This document shows positions 1 through 7,759 of a stretch of 64,000 nt of DNA, in pieces. The stretch covers positions 69,501-133,500 of the forward strand of contig AP024683.1 of the NCBI GenBank assembly GCA_025999455.1, given 5' to 3'. The stretch comes from Geminicoccaceae bacterium (lineage in GTDB: Bacteria; Pseudomonadota; Alphaproteobacteria; Geminicoccales; Geminicoccaceae). The notes below the pieces were generated by a model. That model worked only from the letters and a program-made list of their open reading frames with translations. It searched no databases and was not told the DNA's origin. The translations under genes were made by a program, and so were the position numbers. Positions within the stretch are counted from its first letter, which is position 1. Every line of letters begins with the position of its first letter.

Positions 1-109
1 GCATCGGCCGGATGTCCTGACGCAGCGCCTCGTCCTCGCGGATGACGTGGACGCCCTCCTCGCGCAATTTCTCGGCGGCCGGCAAATCGTTGGGAATCTT
101 GATCGGCAT
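1..109 (-). CDS. metA: Homoserine O-acyltransferase MetA, N-terminal fragment
   Basis: The first 36 codons of a gene running off the left edge of the window. The start [15 protein letters not shown] is the conserved N-terminus of MetA, which acylates homoserine in the first committed step of methionine synthesis in the cytoplasm. The ATG is at 109 and the long leader upstream carries a SAM-II riboswitch, which independently supports a methionine gene. Whether the acyl donor is succinyl-CoA or acetyl-CoA cannot be judged, because the specificity residues lie outside the window. It is divergent from the aromatic amino-acid operon that starts at 365. Confidence 0.9.
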   Translation of the reverse strand, partial: MPIKIPNDLPAAEKLREEGVHVIREDEALRQDIRPM

Positions 110-156
110 CGCTTTCCCGCCCCTCGCGCGCGAGCACCCGGCACCGCGCGGGCAAC

Positions 157-180
157 GAAAAACCCGGCCGTTCGGCCGGG
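157..180 (-). terminator. Intrinsic terminator in the metA leader
   Basis: Read on the minus strand, an 8-bp perfect GC stem (173-180 with 163-170, two-base loop) is followed at once by five T residues (162-158). It lies between the riboswitch and the metA start, so it would act as an attenuator. The aptamer segment around 231-240 carries a similar GGCCGG run that could compete for the 5' arm of the stem. That pairing is inferred. Confidence 0.8.
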
Positions 181-195
181 TCGAAACGATGCCCG

Positions 196-252
196 ACCTT
201 TTAGCGGCTTCTTTAACGTGGCCCGCAAGCCGGCCGGCCCAAATCACCACGC
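196..252 (-). promoter_or_regulatory. SAM-II riboswitch (metA leader)
   Basis: The minus-strand RNA matches the SAM-II (metA motif) consensus, including the conserved segments GTGGTGATTTGG and CGCTAAAA. Both pairings are present: P1 is CGTGG (251-247) with CCACG (221-217), and the pseudoknot stem is CGGCTT (232-227) with AAGCCG (210-205). SAM-II is an alphaproteobacterial class that represses methionine genes when S-adenosylmethionine is bound. Here it sits just 5' of an intrinsic terminator and about 90 nt before the metA start, so control could be at transcription as well as translation. Confidence 0.94.
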
Positions 253-259
253 ACCGTTA

Positions 260-288
260 CCAATGTGGTCGGGTCGCCCCCCTGTCAA
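260..288 (-). promoter_or_regulatory. Putative sigma-70 promoter of metA
   Basis: On the minus strand a perfect TTGACA (288-283) is followed after 17 bases by CATTGG (265-260), a weak -10 hexamer. Transcription would start near 252, exactly at the 5' edge of the riboswitch, which is the expected geometry for SAM-II leaders. Confidence 0.6.
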
Positions 289-364
289 GGCCACGACACC
301 CTCCGCCTTTACGGGCGTCGCGCCGGCGGCTACCTCGACCGCGCCCCGCCGCCGATCGACCAGG

Positions 365-1246
365 ATGCCACCCGAACCCGACCTCGCGAGCCTGCGGGCC
401 GAGATCGACCGGATCGACGATCGCCTCGTCGACCTCCTGATCGACCGCCTCGCGGTGGTCGAGCGGATCGCCGCGGCCAAGGGCGACCGGGCCAAAGGCG
501 GCCTCGCGATCCGCCCCGGTCGCGAAGCGGCGATTTTGCGCCGGCTCGTGGCGCGCGCCGAGGGGAGGCTGCCGGCCGCGACGCTCGTGCGGATGTGGCG
601 CGAGCTCTTGGCCGCCACGACCCGGCTGCAGACACCCTTCGCCGTGGCGGTCTGGGCACCACCGGAAGCGGCGGCGGTGTGGGATCTGGCGCGCGACCAG
701 TTCGGCTCGACCACGCCCTTCGAGCGCACGGCGAGTGCGTCCCAGGCCTTGCGGCGGGCGAGCGAGGGGCCGGCCCGGATCGCCGTCCTGCCGATGCCCG
801 AAGACGGCTCGGACTGGTGGCCCGCGCTCCTCGAGCCTCCCCATCGGCGGCTCGCGGCGATCGCCCGACTACCCTTCGTCGAGGCCGGGCCCCCGGACGC
901 TGCACTGGCGCTGGCTCCGCTCGAGCCCGAGCCGTCGGCGGACGACCTTTCGCTCGTGATCTTCGAGACCCCGGCCTCGACGAGCCGGGGACGGCTCACC
1001 GAAGCGCTCGAGCGCGCCCGGCTCGCACCCCGATGGCGAGGAACCGTGCGGCGCGAGACGCACGTCCTCCATCTCGTCGAGGTCGAAGGGTTCCACTCGC
1101 GCGGGACACCCTTCCTTCCCTCGCTCCTGGGCGGTCTCGGCGAGCAGCTCCGGGCCGCCACGGTCATCGGCGCCTATCCCCGACCGATCGCGGCGCCGGC
1201 GGCGGCCCCCGCCGCGCCGGTCGGGCCCCAGCACGAGAAGGCTTGA
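365..1246 (+). CDS. Chorismate mutase (AroQ type) with long C-terminal region
   Basis: The first ~95 of 293 residues form an AroQ helical chorismate mutase: LRAEIDRIDDRLVDLL, the Arg-rich second helix and the REAAILRRL segment are visible. It converts chorismate to prephenate for Phe/Tyr synthesis. Residues ~95-290 are a much less conserved region ending in a Pro/Ala-rich tail. It lacks any obvious prephenate dehydratase motif, though its position recalls the dehydratase/ACT part of P-proteins. I chose the ATG at 365 because the homology begins a few codons later and the frame upstream is non-conserved. The next gene, hisC, begins 4 bases after the stop, so these are co-transcribed. Confidence 0.85.
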   Translation: MPPEPDLASLRAEIDRIDDRLVDLLIDRLAVVERIAAAKGDRAKGGLAIRPGREAAILRRLVARAEGRLPAATLVRMWRELLAATTRLQTPFAVAVWAPPEAAAVWDLARDQFGSTTPFERTASASQALRRASEGPARIAVLPMPEDGSDWWPALLEPPHRRLAAIARLPFVEAGPPDAALALAPLEPEPSADDLSLVIFETPASTSRGRLTEALERARLAPRWRGTVRRETHVLHLVEVEGFHSRGTPFLPSLLGGLGEQLRAATVIGAYPRPIAAPAAAPAAPVGPQHEKA

Positions 1247-1250
1247 GCCC

Positions 1251-2369
1251 ATGCCCACGATCGGACCGCGGCCTCGCCCGGGAATCCTGGAGATCAGCCC
1301 CTATGTCGGCGGCAAGGCCGAAGCCGCGGGCGGCGTGCCCGCGGTCAAGCTCAGCGCCAACGAGAGCGCGATCGGCCCGAGCCCCAAGGCGATGGCCGCT
1401 TATCGCGCCGAGGCCGAACGGCTGCACCGCTATCCGGACGGCAGTTGCACCGCGCTGCGCGAGGCGATCGGCCGCCGCTTCAACCTCGATCCCGAACGGA
1501 TCGTCTGCGGTGCCGGCTCCGACGAGCTCTTGGCCCTCCTGGTCCGGGCCTATGCCGGACCCGGCGAAGAAGTGCTGCACACCGCGCACGGCTTCCTCAT
1601 GTACAAGCTCGCGGCCCTCGCCGCCGGTGCGCACCCGGTCGCCGCGCCGGAGCGCGACCTCAAGGCCGACGTCGACGCGCTGCTCGCCCGGGTGACGAGC
1701 CGCACCCGCATCCTCTTCCTCGCCAACCCCAACAACCCGACCGGCTCGTATCTGAGCGGCGAGGAGCTGCGGCGCCTGCACGCCGGCCTGCCCGAGGACG
1801 TCCTCCTCGTGATCGACGCGGCCTATGCCGAGTTCGTCTCCGCGCCGGATTACGAGAGCGGTCTCGCACTCGCCCGCGAGCACCCGAACGTCGTCACGAC
1901 CCGGACCTTCTCGAAGCTCTTCGGCCTCGCCGCCCTGCGCGTGGGCTGGATGTACGGCCCCCCCACCGTGGTCGACGTCGTCAACCGCATCCGCGGGCCC
2001 TTCAACGTGAGCCAGCCGGGCCAGGCGGCGGCGATCGCCGCCCTCGAGGACCTCGACCACCAAGCCGCCGCCAAGGCCCACAACGATCGCTGGCTGCCCT
2101 GGCTGCGCGAGCAGATCCTGGGCCTCGGCCTCGTCGTCCACCCCTCGGTCGGCAATTTCCTCCTGGTCGACTTCCCCCGCGAGCCCGGTCGGGACGCCCG
2201 CGCCGCCGAAGCCTATCTCGAACGGCACGGCCTCATCCCGCGCAACATGGCGGCCTACGGCCTGCCGCACGCGCTCCGGATCTCGGTCGGGCTCGAGGCC
2301 GACAACCACCGGCTCGTCGAGGTTCTGCGCGACTTCCTGCGGGGCCCGGCGCACGCGGGTGCCCTTTGA
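1251..2369 (+). CDS. hisC: Histidinol-phosphate / aromatic aminotransferase
   Basis: A 372-residue class I/II PLP aminotransferase of the HisC family. The N-terminal KLSANESAIGPSPKA segment, the NPNNPTG motif and the PLP-lysine motif TRTFSKLFGLAALRVGW are visible. HisC enzymes transfer amino groups to imidazole-acetol phosphate, and paralogues also accept prephenate or aryl-pyruvates. Between chorismate mutase and prephenate dehydrogenase, an aromatic aminotransferase role is the likelier one here (inferred from context). Its TGA overlaps the ATG of the next gene (TGATG), indicating translational coupling. Confidence 0.92.
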   Translation: MPTIGPRPRPGILEISPYVGGKAEAAGGVPAVKLSANESAIGPSPKAMAAYRAEAERLHRYPDGSCTALREAIGRRFNLDPERIVCGAGSDELLALLVRAYAGPGEEVLHTAHGFLMYKLAALAAGAHPVAAPERDLKADVDALLARVTSRTRILFLANPNNPTGSYLSGEELRRLHAGLPEDVLLVIDAAYAEFVSAPDYESGLALAREHPNVVTTRTFSKLFGLAALRVGWMYGPPTVVDVVNRIRGPFNVSQPGQAAAIAALEDLDHQAAAKAHNDRWLPWLREQILGLGLVVHPSVGNFLLVDFPREPGRDARAAEAYLERHGLIPRNMAAYGLPHALRISVGLEADNHRLVEVLRDFLRGPAHAGAL

Positions 2370-3136
2370 TGGCGAAGACGCTCGGGATCGTCGGTTGTGG
2401 GGCCTTCGGCGAGTTCATGCTCCGCCACCTCACGCCCTATTTCCGGACCCGCGTCCACGACCCCTACCGTGATCTCGGCGAGGTGACCGCGGTCTACGAC
2501 GTCGAGCCCGCGAGCCTCGAGGAGGCGGCGGCCTGCGACGTGGTCGTCCCGGCGGTCCCGGTCCAGAAGTTCGAGCAGGTGATCGCGGCCATGGGGCCGC
2601 ACCTCGAGCCCGGAGCGCTCCTGGTCGACGTCTGCTCGGTCAAGCTCAAGCCCTATCGGATCTTGGACCGGCTCCTGCCGGCCTCGGTCGATTTCGTGTG
2701 CACTCATCCGCTCTTCGGCCCGCAGAGCGGCAAGGACGGCATCGCCGGGCTCAAGATCGCCGTCTGTCCCGGCCGCGGCGGGCGGGAGGAGTGCGTCGCC
2801 CGCTTCCTCGAGGAGCGGTTGCGCCTCAAGGTCGTCCGCACGACCCCGGAACGGCACGACCGCGAGCTCGCCTACGTCCAAGGGCTCACCCATCTGATCG
2901 CCAAGATCATGGTCGAGATCGAGCCCCGGGACGTGCTGCAGACGACCCGGACCTGGGAACTCTTGATGCAGAGTGTCGAGCTCGTGCGCTACGATTCCGA
3001 CGAGCTCTTCTTGGCGATCGAGAGCGAGAACCCGTTCGTGGCCGAAGCCAAAGCGCGCTTCTTCGACACCGCCCGGGCCCTAGAGGCGCGGCTCGCCGCG
3101 GCCGCCGAGGCGCGCCGCAACGGCGGGGCGGGCTGA
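2369..3136 (+). CDS. tyrA: Prephenate/arogenate dehydrogenase
   Basis: A 255-residue NAD(P)-dependent dehydrogenase of the TyrA family that oxidatively decarboxylates prephenate or arogenate on the way to tyrosine. The Rossmann motif GCGAFG is near the N-terminus (IVGCGAFGEFM), and the family signatures DVCSVKLKP, THPLFGPQSG and GLTHLIAK follow in order. It lacks an ACT domain, so tyrosine feedback would have to come from elsewhere. It overlaps hisC and is followed 4 bases later by a DUF3422 gene with a TTG start. Confidence 0.9.
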   Translation: MAKTLGIVGCGAFGEFMLRHLTPYFRTRVHDPYRDLGEVTAVYDVEPASLEEAAACDVVVPAVPVQKFEQVIAAMGPHLEPGALLVDVCSVKLKPYRILDRLLPASVDFVCTHPLFGPQSGKDGIAGLKIAVCPGRGGREECVARFLEERLRLKVVRTTPERHDRELAYVQGLTHLIAKIMVEIEPRDVLQTTRTWELLMQSVELVRYDSDELFLAIESENPFVAEAKARFFDTARALEARLAAAAEARRNGGAG

Positions 3137-3140
3137 ACCC

Positions 3141-4406
3141 TTGGCCGACCACCCGCTCCGCCAACGGCTCAACGAGGAGCTCCATTCCCGCCCCTCGATC
3201 CCGGTCCGACCGCCGGCGCGGATCCTGCACCTCGCCCTCCTCGATCCGGGCTCTCGGCGGCTCAAGGAGGCGTTCGCGGCATTCTGCGAACGCCACGCCT
3301 TGCCGGTCCCCTCGGCCGAGGCCCGCCAGGCGATCGTCGAGCTCGGCACGCAGCGGCTCAAATGGGAGCGGCACGGCGAGTTCGGGACCCTCACGCTCGT
3401 CGGATCCTGGCCCGAGGATCTCCTGGCACCCTCGCTTCCGCTCCCGCCGCTCCTCGACGAGATCACGGGCGGGCTCGGCGACATCCGGATCGCAGCGGCC
3501 GACATCCGGCTCGTGCGCGACGAGGAGGAGCCGGCGCCCACGCTCGTCGAGCGCTTCTTCGGCCACGACGACGTGGCGGGCGGGTTCGTGGCCGGCGGTA
3601 CCGCCCGGCTGTTCACCGATTTCCGGATCGGGCCGGACGGCTTCACCCGCTACCTCCTCTTGGACCGGGCGCTGACCCCGGCGCGGGCCGGGCGGACCGT
3701 GCGCCGGCTGTGCGAGATCGACACCTACCGGATGCTCGCGCTCATGGCCTACCCGGTGGCGCAGGGCCACGCGCCCGTCTTGGGTGGGCTCGAGCAGCGG
3801 CTGCACGAGATCCTGGACGAGATGGCGAAGGCGAGCGGGGCGGCGGCCGAGCGCGCCGTGCTCGAGCGGATGACCGCGCTGTCGCGCGAGGTCGAACGGC
3901 TCATCGACACGCACGCCTTCCGGTTCGCCGCGGGCAAGGCCTACCACCGGATCGTCCAACAGCGTCTGGCCGAGCTCCACGAGGGCTCGATCTCGGGTTA
4001 CCAGCGCCTGACGCCTTTCCTCGAGCGCCGGCTCGGGCCCGCCATGGCGACCTGCGCGGCGACCGAGGAGCGGGTCGAGAGCCTCGCCCGCCGGCTCGCC
4101 CGGGCGATCGATCTGTTGCGCACCCGGATCGACGTCGCCCTCGAGGCGCAGAACCAAGAGATCCTCGAAGGCATGGCCGAGCGCACCAAGGCCCAGCTCC
4201 GCCTCCAGGAGACGGTCGAAGGCCTCTCGGTCGTAGCGATCAGCTATTACGCACTCTCGGTGCTCGCCAAGGTCGTCGAGCCCGTGGCCTCGCACCTCTT
4301 CGGGATGGACGAGGCGGTGGTGGTCGCGATCCTCGCCCCGCTCGTCGTGATCCTGGTCTGGCTCGGGCTGCGCCGGATCCGCGCCCGGATCGCGCGCGGC
4401 GCATGA
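3141..4406 (+). CDS. DUF3422 family membrane-anchored protein
   Basis: A 421-residue protein matching the DUF3422 family, typified by the N-terminal HPLRQRLNEELHSRP motif. The body is soluble and partly coiled-coil (about 230-350), and the C-terminus has two hydrophobic segments (about 352-375 and 385-410), suggesting inner-membrane anchoring with the bulk in the cytoplasm. The start is a TTG 4 bases after tyrA. Its TGA overlaps the ATG of the ChaC gene. The family is common in alpha- and betaproteobacteria, and I know of no established biochemical function. Confidence 0.85.
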   Translation: MADHPLRQRLNEELHSRPSIPVRPPARILHLALLDPGSRRLKEAFAAFCERHALPVPSAEARQAIVELGTQRLKWERHGEFGTLTLVGSWPEDLLAPSLPLPPLLDEITGGLGDIRIAAADIRLVRDEEEPAPTLVERFFGHDDVAGGFVAGGTARLFTDFRIGPDGFTRYLLLDRALTPARAGRTVRRLCEIDTYRMLALMAYPVAQGHAPVLGGLEQRLHEILDEMAKASGAAAERAVLERMTALSREVERLIDTHAFRFAAGKAYHRIVQQRLAELHEGSISGYQRLTPFLERRLGPAMATCAATEERVESLARRLARAIDLLRTRIDVALEAQNQEILEGMAERTKAQLRLQETVEGLSVVAISYYALSVLAKVVEPVASHLFGMDEAVVVAILAPLVVILVWLGLRRIRARIARGA

Positions 4407-4996
4407 GCCGAGGTGCCTTGCCCGGAGCCGAAGACCCGCCGCCCGCCGAGCTCGTCTGGATCTTCGGCTACGGCTCGCTCATGTGGCGGCCCGATTTCCC
4501 GTTCCTGCGCTCCGCACCGGCCCGGCTCGAGGGCTGGCACCGGGCCCTCTGCATCCGCTCCGAGCATTGGCGCGGCACGCCCGAACGGCCCGGCTGCGTG
4601 CTGGGCCTCGCCCCGGGCGGCTCCTGTGTCGGCCGTGCCTTCGCCGTGGCACCCGAGGCGGAAGCGGCCATCCTCGAAGCGCTCGACGCCCGCGAGAACG
4701 TACGCGGCTATCTCTACGAGCGCCGCAGGTTGCCGATCGTCCTGCTCGACACGGGCGCGGCCGTTCCGGCCTGGACCTACCTCGCCCGGACGGCCGATCC
4801 ACGCTCCGAGCGCGACCTGCCGCGTGCCGAACTCGTGCGTCGTCTGCGCACGGCACACGGCCGGGGCGGCTCGAACCTCGACTATCTGCGTGAGACGGTC
4901 GCGCATCTGCTCGAGCTCGGCATCCGCGAAGCCGAACTCGAGGAGCTCCTGGCCGAAGCGCTCGGCGAGGTCGGAACGACGACGCCCGCGCGCTGA
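4403..4996 (+). CDS. chaC: ChaC-like gamma-glutamylcyclotransferase
   Basis: A 197-residue protein of the ChaC family, with the signature FGYGSLMWRPDFPF near the N-terminus and the DARENVRGYLYERR segment in the middle. ChaC enzymes cleave glutathione to 5-oxoproline and Cys-Gly in the cytoplasm. The ATGA overlap at 4403 fixes the start and couples it to the DUF3422 gene. It converges with the SDR gene ending at 5006, and 9 bases separate the stops. Confidence 0.88.
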   Translation: MSRGALPGAEDPPPAELVWIFGYGSLMWRPDFPFLRSAPARLEGWHRALCIRSEHWRGTPERPGCVLGLAPGGSCVGRAFAVAPEAEAAILEALDARENVRGYLYERRRLPIVLLDTGAAVPAWTYLARTADPRSERDLPRAELVRRLRTAHGRGGSNLDYLRETVAHLLELGIREAELEELLAEALGEVGTTTPAR

Positions 4997-5005
4997 GCCG
5001 CGCCC

Positions 5006-5818
5006 TCAGACGAGCTTCGTCTTCGGCACGGGCGGTTCGTCCCAGCACCCCAGCACGGTCTGGTCGAAATCGACCAGCGCGCCCGTCATCATCCCGCTCT
5101 CCGCCGAGCAGAGGAAAGCCACGGCGCGCGCCACTTCGGCGGGATCGAGGAGCCGGCCGAAGGGCCGGCCCGCCGCCGCCTTCTCGAGCCAGTCGTCGGG
5201 CGCGTCGTGCGCCTTCTTCTGGATCGCGTGCTCGCCCGGCGTGTTCATCCAGCCGATGTTGAGGCCGTTGACCCGGATCCGGTGCGGCAGGACCGAGAAG
5301 GCGACGTTCTTGGTCAAGGCACCCAGCATCGTCTTGGTCGCCGAATAGACGGTCAAGAAGGATTGGCCGCCGTGCGCGGAGGTCGAGAGGATGTTGACGA
5401 TCGTCCCCTGGATCCCGCGTTCCAGCATCAGCCGGATCGCGTCCTGCATCAAGAAGAAGGGGGCCCGGACGTTGACCGCGACGAGCCGGTCGAAGAGCTC
5501 GAGGCTCGTGTTCAGGACCGTGCCGCGATCGGTGAGCGCCGCCGCGTTCACGAGACAATCGACGCGGCCGAACGCCCCCTCGCAAGCCGGTACGATCCGC
5601 CGGACGGCATCCGGATCGGCGAGATCGGCCTGGACGAAGAGTGCTCTGGCACCCGCGCCCTCGAGCGAGGCCGCCACGTTGCGCCCCCGCTCGCGATCGC
5701 GGCCGACGAGTAGGATCCCCTCGGCACCGCGCGCGACGAACAGCCGGGCGATCGCCTCGCCCAGCCCTTGCGTGCCACCCGTGACGATCGCGACCTTGCC
5801 TTCGAGCTGTCGATCCAT
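5006..5818 (-). CDS. SDR family oxidoreductase
   Basis: A 270-residue classical short-chain dehydrogenase/reductase. The TGGTQGLG cofactor motif, NAAAL segment, catalytic Ser in STSAHG and YSATK catalytic Tyr/Lys motif are all present. The acidic/Arg residues after strand 2 (LLVGRDRER) suggest NADP(H). I chose the ATG at 5818 because GGAGGTGAC lies just upstream; an earlier in-frame start would add 26 non-conserved residues. The substrate is not predictable. It is divergent from the 3-hydroxybutyrate dehydrogenase gene, with a 119-base intergenic region. Confidence 0.88.
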   Translation of the reverse strand: MDRQLEGKVAIVTGGTQGLGEAIARLFVARGAEGILLVGRDRERGRNVAASLEGAGARALFVQADLADPDAVRRIVPACEGAFGRVDCLVNAAALTDRGTVLNTSLELFDRLVAVNVRAPFFLMQDAIRLMLERGIQGTIVNILSTSAHGGQSFLTVYSATKTMLGALTKNVAFSVLPHRIRVNGLNIGWMNTPGEHAIQKKAHDAPDDWLEKAAAGRPFGRLLDPAEVARAVAFLCSAESGMMTGALVDFDQTVLGCWDEPPVPKTKLV

Positions 5819-5937
5819 GCCGTCACCTCCCCGATCCGGAGCGGGGAGGCTAGCAGCGGACGGAGCGGCTCTCCAGCGGTCGACAAGGGGGAGCACCCCA
5901 CCTAGAGGAAGGCATGCGTGGAGAAGGGGAGGAGCGG

Positions 5938-6726
5938 ATGCGGGCCCTGGACGGGAAGGTCGCGATCGTCACCGGCTCGACGAGCGGCATCGGGCTCGGG
6001 ATCGCCCGGGCACTCGCCGCGCAGGGCTGCGCCATCGTCTTGAACGGGTTCGGCGAGGCGCCGACGATCGCCCGGCTGCGCGACGAACTCGCGACCGAGT
6101 ACGGCGTGCGGGTGGTCTACGACGGCGCCGACATGGCCCGCCCCGAGCAGATCGCGGCCATGGTCGCGCACGCCACGGCCGAGCTCGGCCGGGTCGACGT
6201 CCTCGTCAACAATGCCGGCATCCAGCACGTCGCTCCCGTCCACGAATTTCCGGTCGAGCGCTGGGACGCGATCTTGGCGATCAATCTTTCGGCCGCCTTC
6301 CACGCGATCCGGGCGGTGCTGCCGCAAATGCTCGAGCGGAACTGGGGACGGATCGTCAACATCGCCTCCGCCCACGGGCTCGTCGCGAGCGTCCACAAAG
6401 CCGCCTACGTCGCGGCCAAGCACGGCCTTTTGGGCCTCACCAAGGTCGTCGCCCTCGAGACCGCGACGACCGGCGTCACCTGCAACGCGATCTGCCCGGG
6501 TTGGGTGCTCACGCCTCTGGTCCAGAAGCAGATCGACGACCGGGCGGCACGCGAGGGGATCCCGCTCGCCGAGGCCAAGCGCGCGCTCTTGGCCGAGAAA
6601 CAGCCGAGCCAGGAGTTCGTCACCCCCGACCAGATCGGCGCGCTCACGGTCTTCCTCTGCAGCGAAGCGGCCGCCCAGATCCGCGGTGCCACCCTCCCGG
6701 TCGACGGCGGCTGGACGGCGCAGTGA
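5938..6726 (+). CDS. bdhA: 3-hydroxybutyrate dehydrogenase
   Basis: A 262-residue SDR closely resembling D-3-hydroxybutyrate dehydrogenase: TGSTSGIGLGIA cofactor motif, NNAGIQHVAPVHEFP, ASAHGLVASVHKAAY(VAA)KHG with catalytic Ser, Tyr and Lys, and the family's CNAICPGWVLTPLVQKQI segment. It interconverts 3-hydroxybutyrate and acetoacetate, the last step of polyhydroxybutyrate use. The ATG at 5938 has an AGGAG ribosome site; an upstream ATG at 5914 would add 8 residues. The next gene, a patatin, starts by GTGA overlap, a pairing often seen with PHB metabolism genes. Confidence 0.93.
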   Translation: MRALDGKVAIVTGSTSGIGLGIARALAAQGCAIVLNGFGEAPTIARLRDELATEYGVRVVYDGADMARPEQIAAMVAHATAELGRVDVLVNNAGIQHVAPVHEFPVERWDAILAINLSAAFHAIRAVLPQMLERNWGRIVNIASAHGLVASVHKAAYVAAKHGLLGLTKVVALETATTGVTCNAICPGWVLTPLVQKQIDDRAAREGIPLAEAKRALLAEKQPSQEFVTPDQIGALTVFLCSEAAAQIRGATLPVDGGWTAQ

Positions 6727-7742
6727 GCGCGGGCGCGTCGACCGCGCGGGTCAACCTCGCGCTCCAAGGTGGCGGCTCGCACGGTGCCTTCACCTGGGGC
6801 GTGCTCGACCGTCTGCTCGAAGAGGACGCGATCGAGATCGCGGGCGTGGTGGGCACGAGCGCGGGGGCGATGAACGCGGTCGTCCTCGCCTCGGGCCTGC
6901 TCGCGGGCGGTCGGTCGGGCGCGCGGGAAGCCCTCGACCGGTTCCGGGAGGCCCTCACCGAACCAGGTCTCCGAGCCCGTCGAGCCGAGCCCCTTCGACC
7001 GGCTCGTCTCCGAGGGCGACATGGACACCTCGCCCGCTTGGATCTGGGCCGACGCCCTCTCGCGCCTGCTCTCCCCCTATCAGCTCAACCCTTGGGGTTA
7101 CCATCCGCTGCGGCCGATCCTCGAAGACCAGGTCGATTTCGCGGCCCTGCGCGCGCAGGACCGGATCGCGGTCTTCGTGGCCGCGACCGACGTCCGGGCG
7201 TGCAAGCTCGAGGTCTTCGACAAGAGCCGGCTCACCGTCGATGCGGTCCTCGCCTCGGCATGTCTGCCCTTCCTTTTCCAGGCGGTCGAGATCGAGGGAC
7301 GCGCTCATTGGGACGGTGGCTACATGGGGAACCCGCCGCTCGACCCCCTGATCGACCACACCGACTGCGACGACTTCCTGATCGTCCAGATCAACCCGCT
7401 GCAGATGGAGACGGTGCCGACCACCGCCGCGGCGATCCTCGACCGAATGAACGAGGTGGCGTTCAACAGCTCGCTCGTGCGCGAGTTGCGGACGATCGCC
7501 CGGATCAACGAGTTCCTCGCCGCCGGCACTTGCCGCCCGAGCGCTACCGCACGCTCCGGCTGCACATGATCGGGCCGGAACCGGCCATGGCCCGGCTCGG
7601 CTACTCCTCCAAGCTCAACACCGAACGCGATTTCCTCCGACGACTCCGAGACCTCGGACGGGCCCGCGCCGATTCGTTCCTGCGCGCCCACCGGGTCGAG
7701 CTCGGCCGGCGCGGGACCCTCGACCTCCGGAGCTTCGTTTGA
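6723..7742 (+). pseudogene. Patatin-like phospholipase with two compensating frameshifts
   Basis: The 5' part (from GTG 6723) encodes the patatin oxyanion motif LQGGGSHGAF and the nucleophile elbow GTSAGAM. Coding then moves to the +1 frame near 6955-6975, where NQVSEPVEPSPFDRL, the ASACLPF segment and the catalytic DGG motif (HWDGGYMGNPP) are read. It returns to the original frame near 7529-7531 for the C-terminus (ERYRTLRLHMIGPEP). All conserved blocks exist in order, so the gene is complete apart from one apparent extra base and one missing base about 570 bp apart. These could be assembly errors or real mutations. An intact protein would be about 340 residues, a lipid acyl hydrolase coupled to bdhA. 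Confidence 0.8.
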
Positions 7743-7759
7743 GGGAGCGACGCGTGCCC

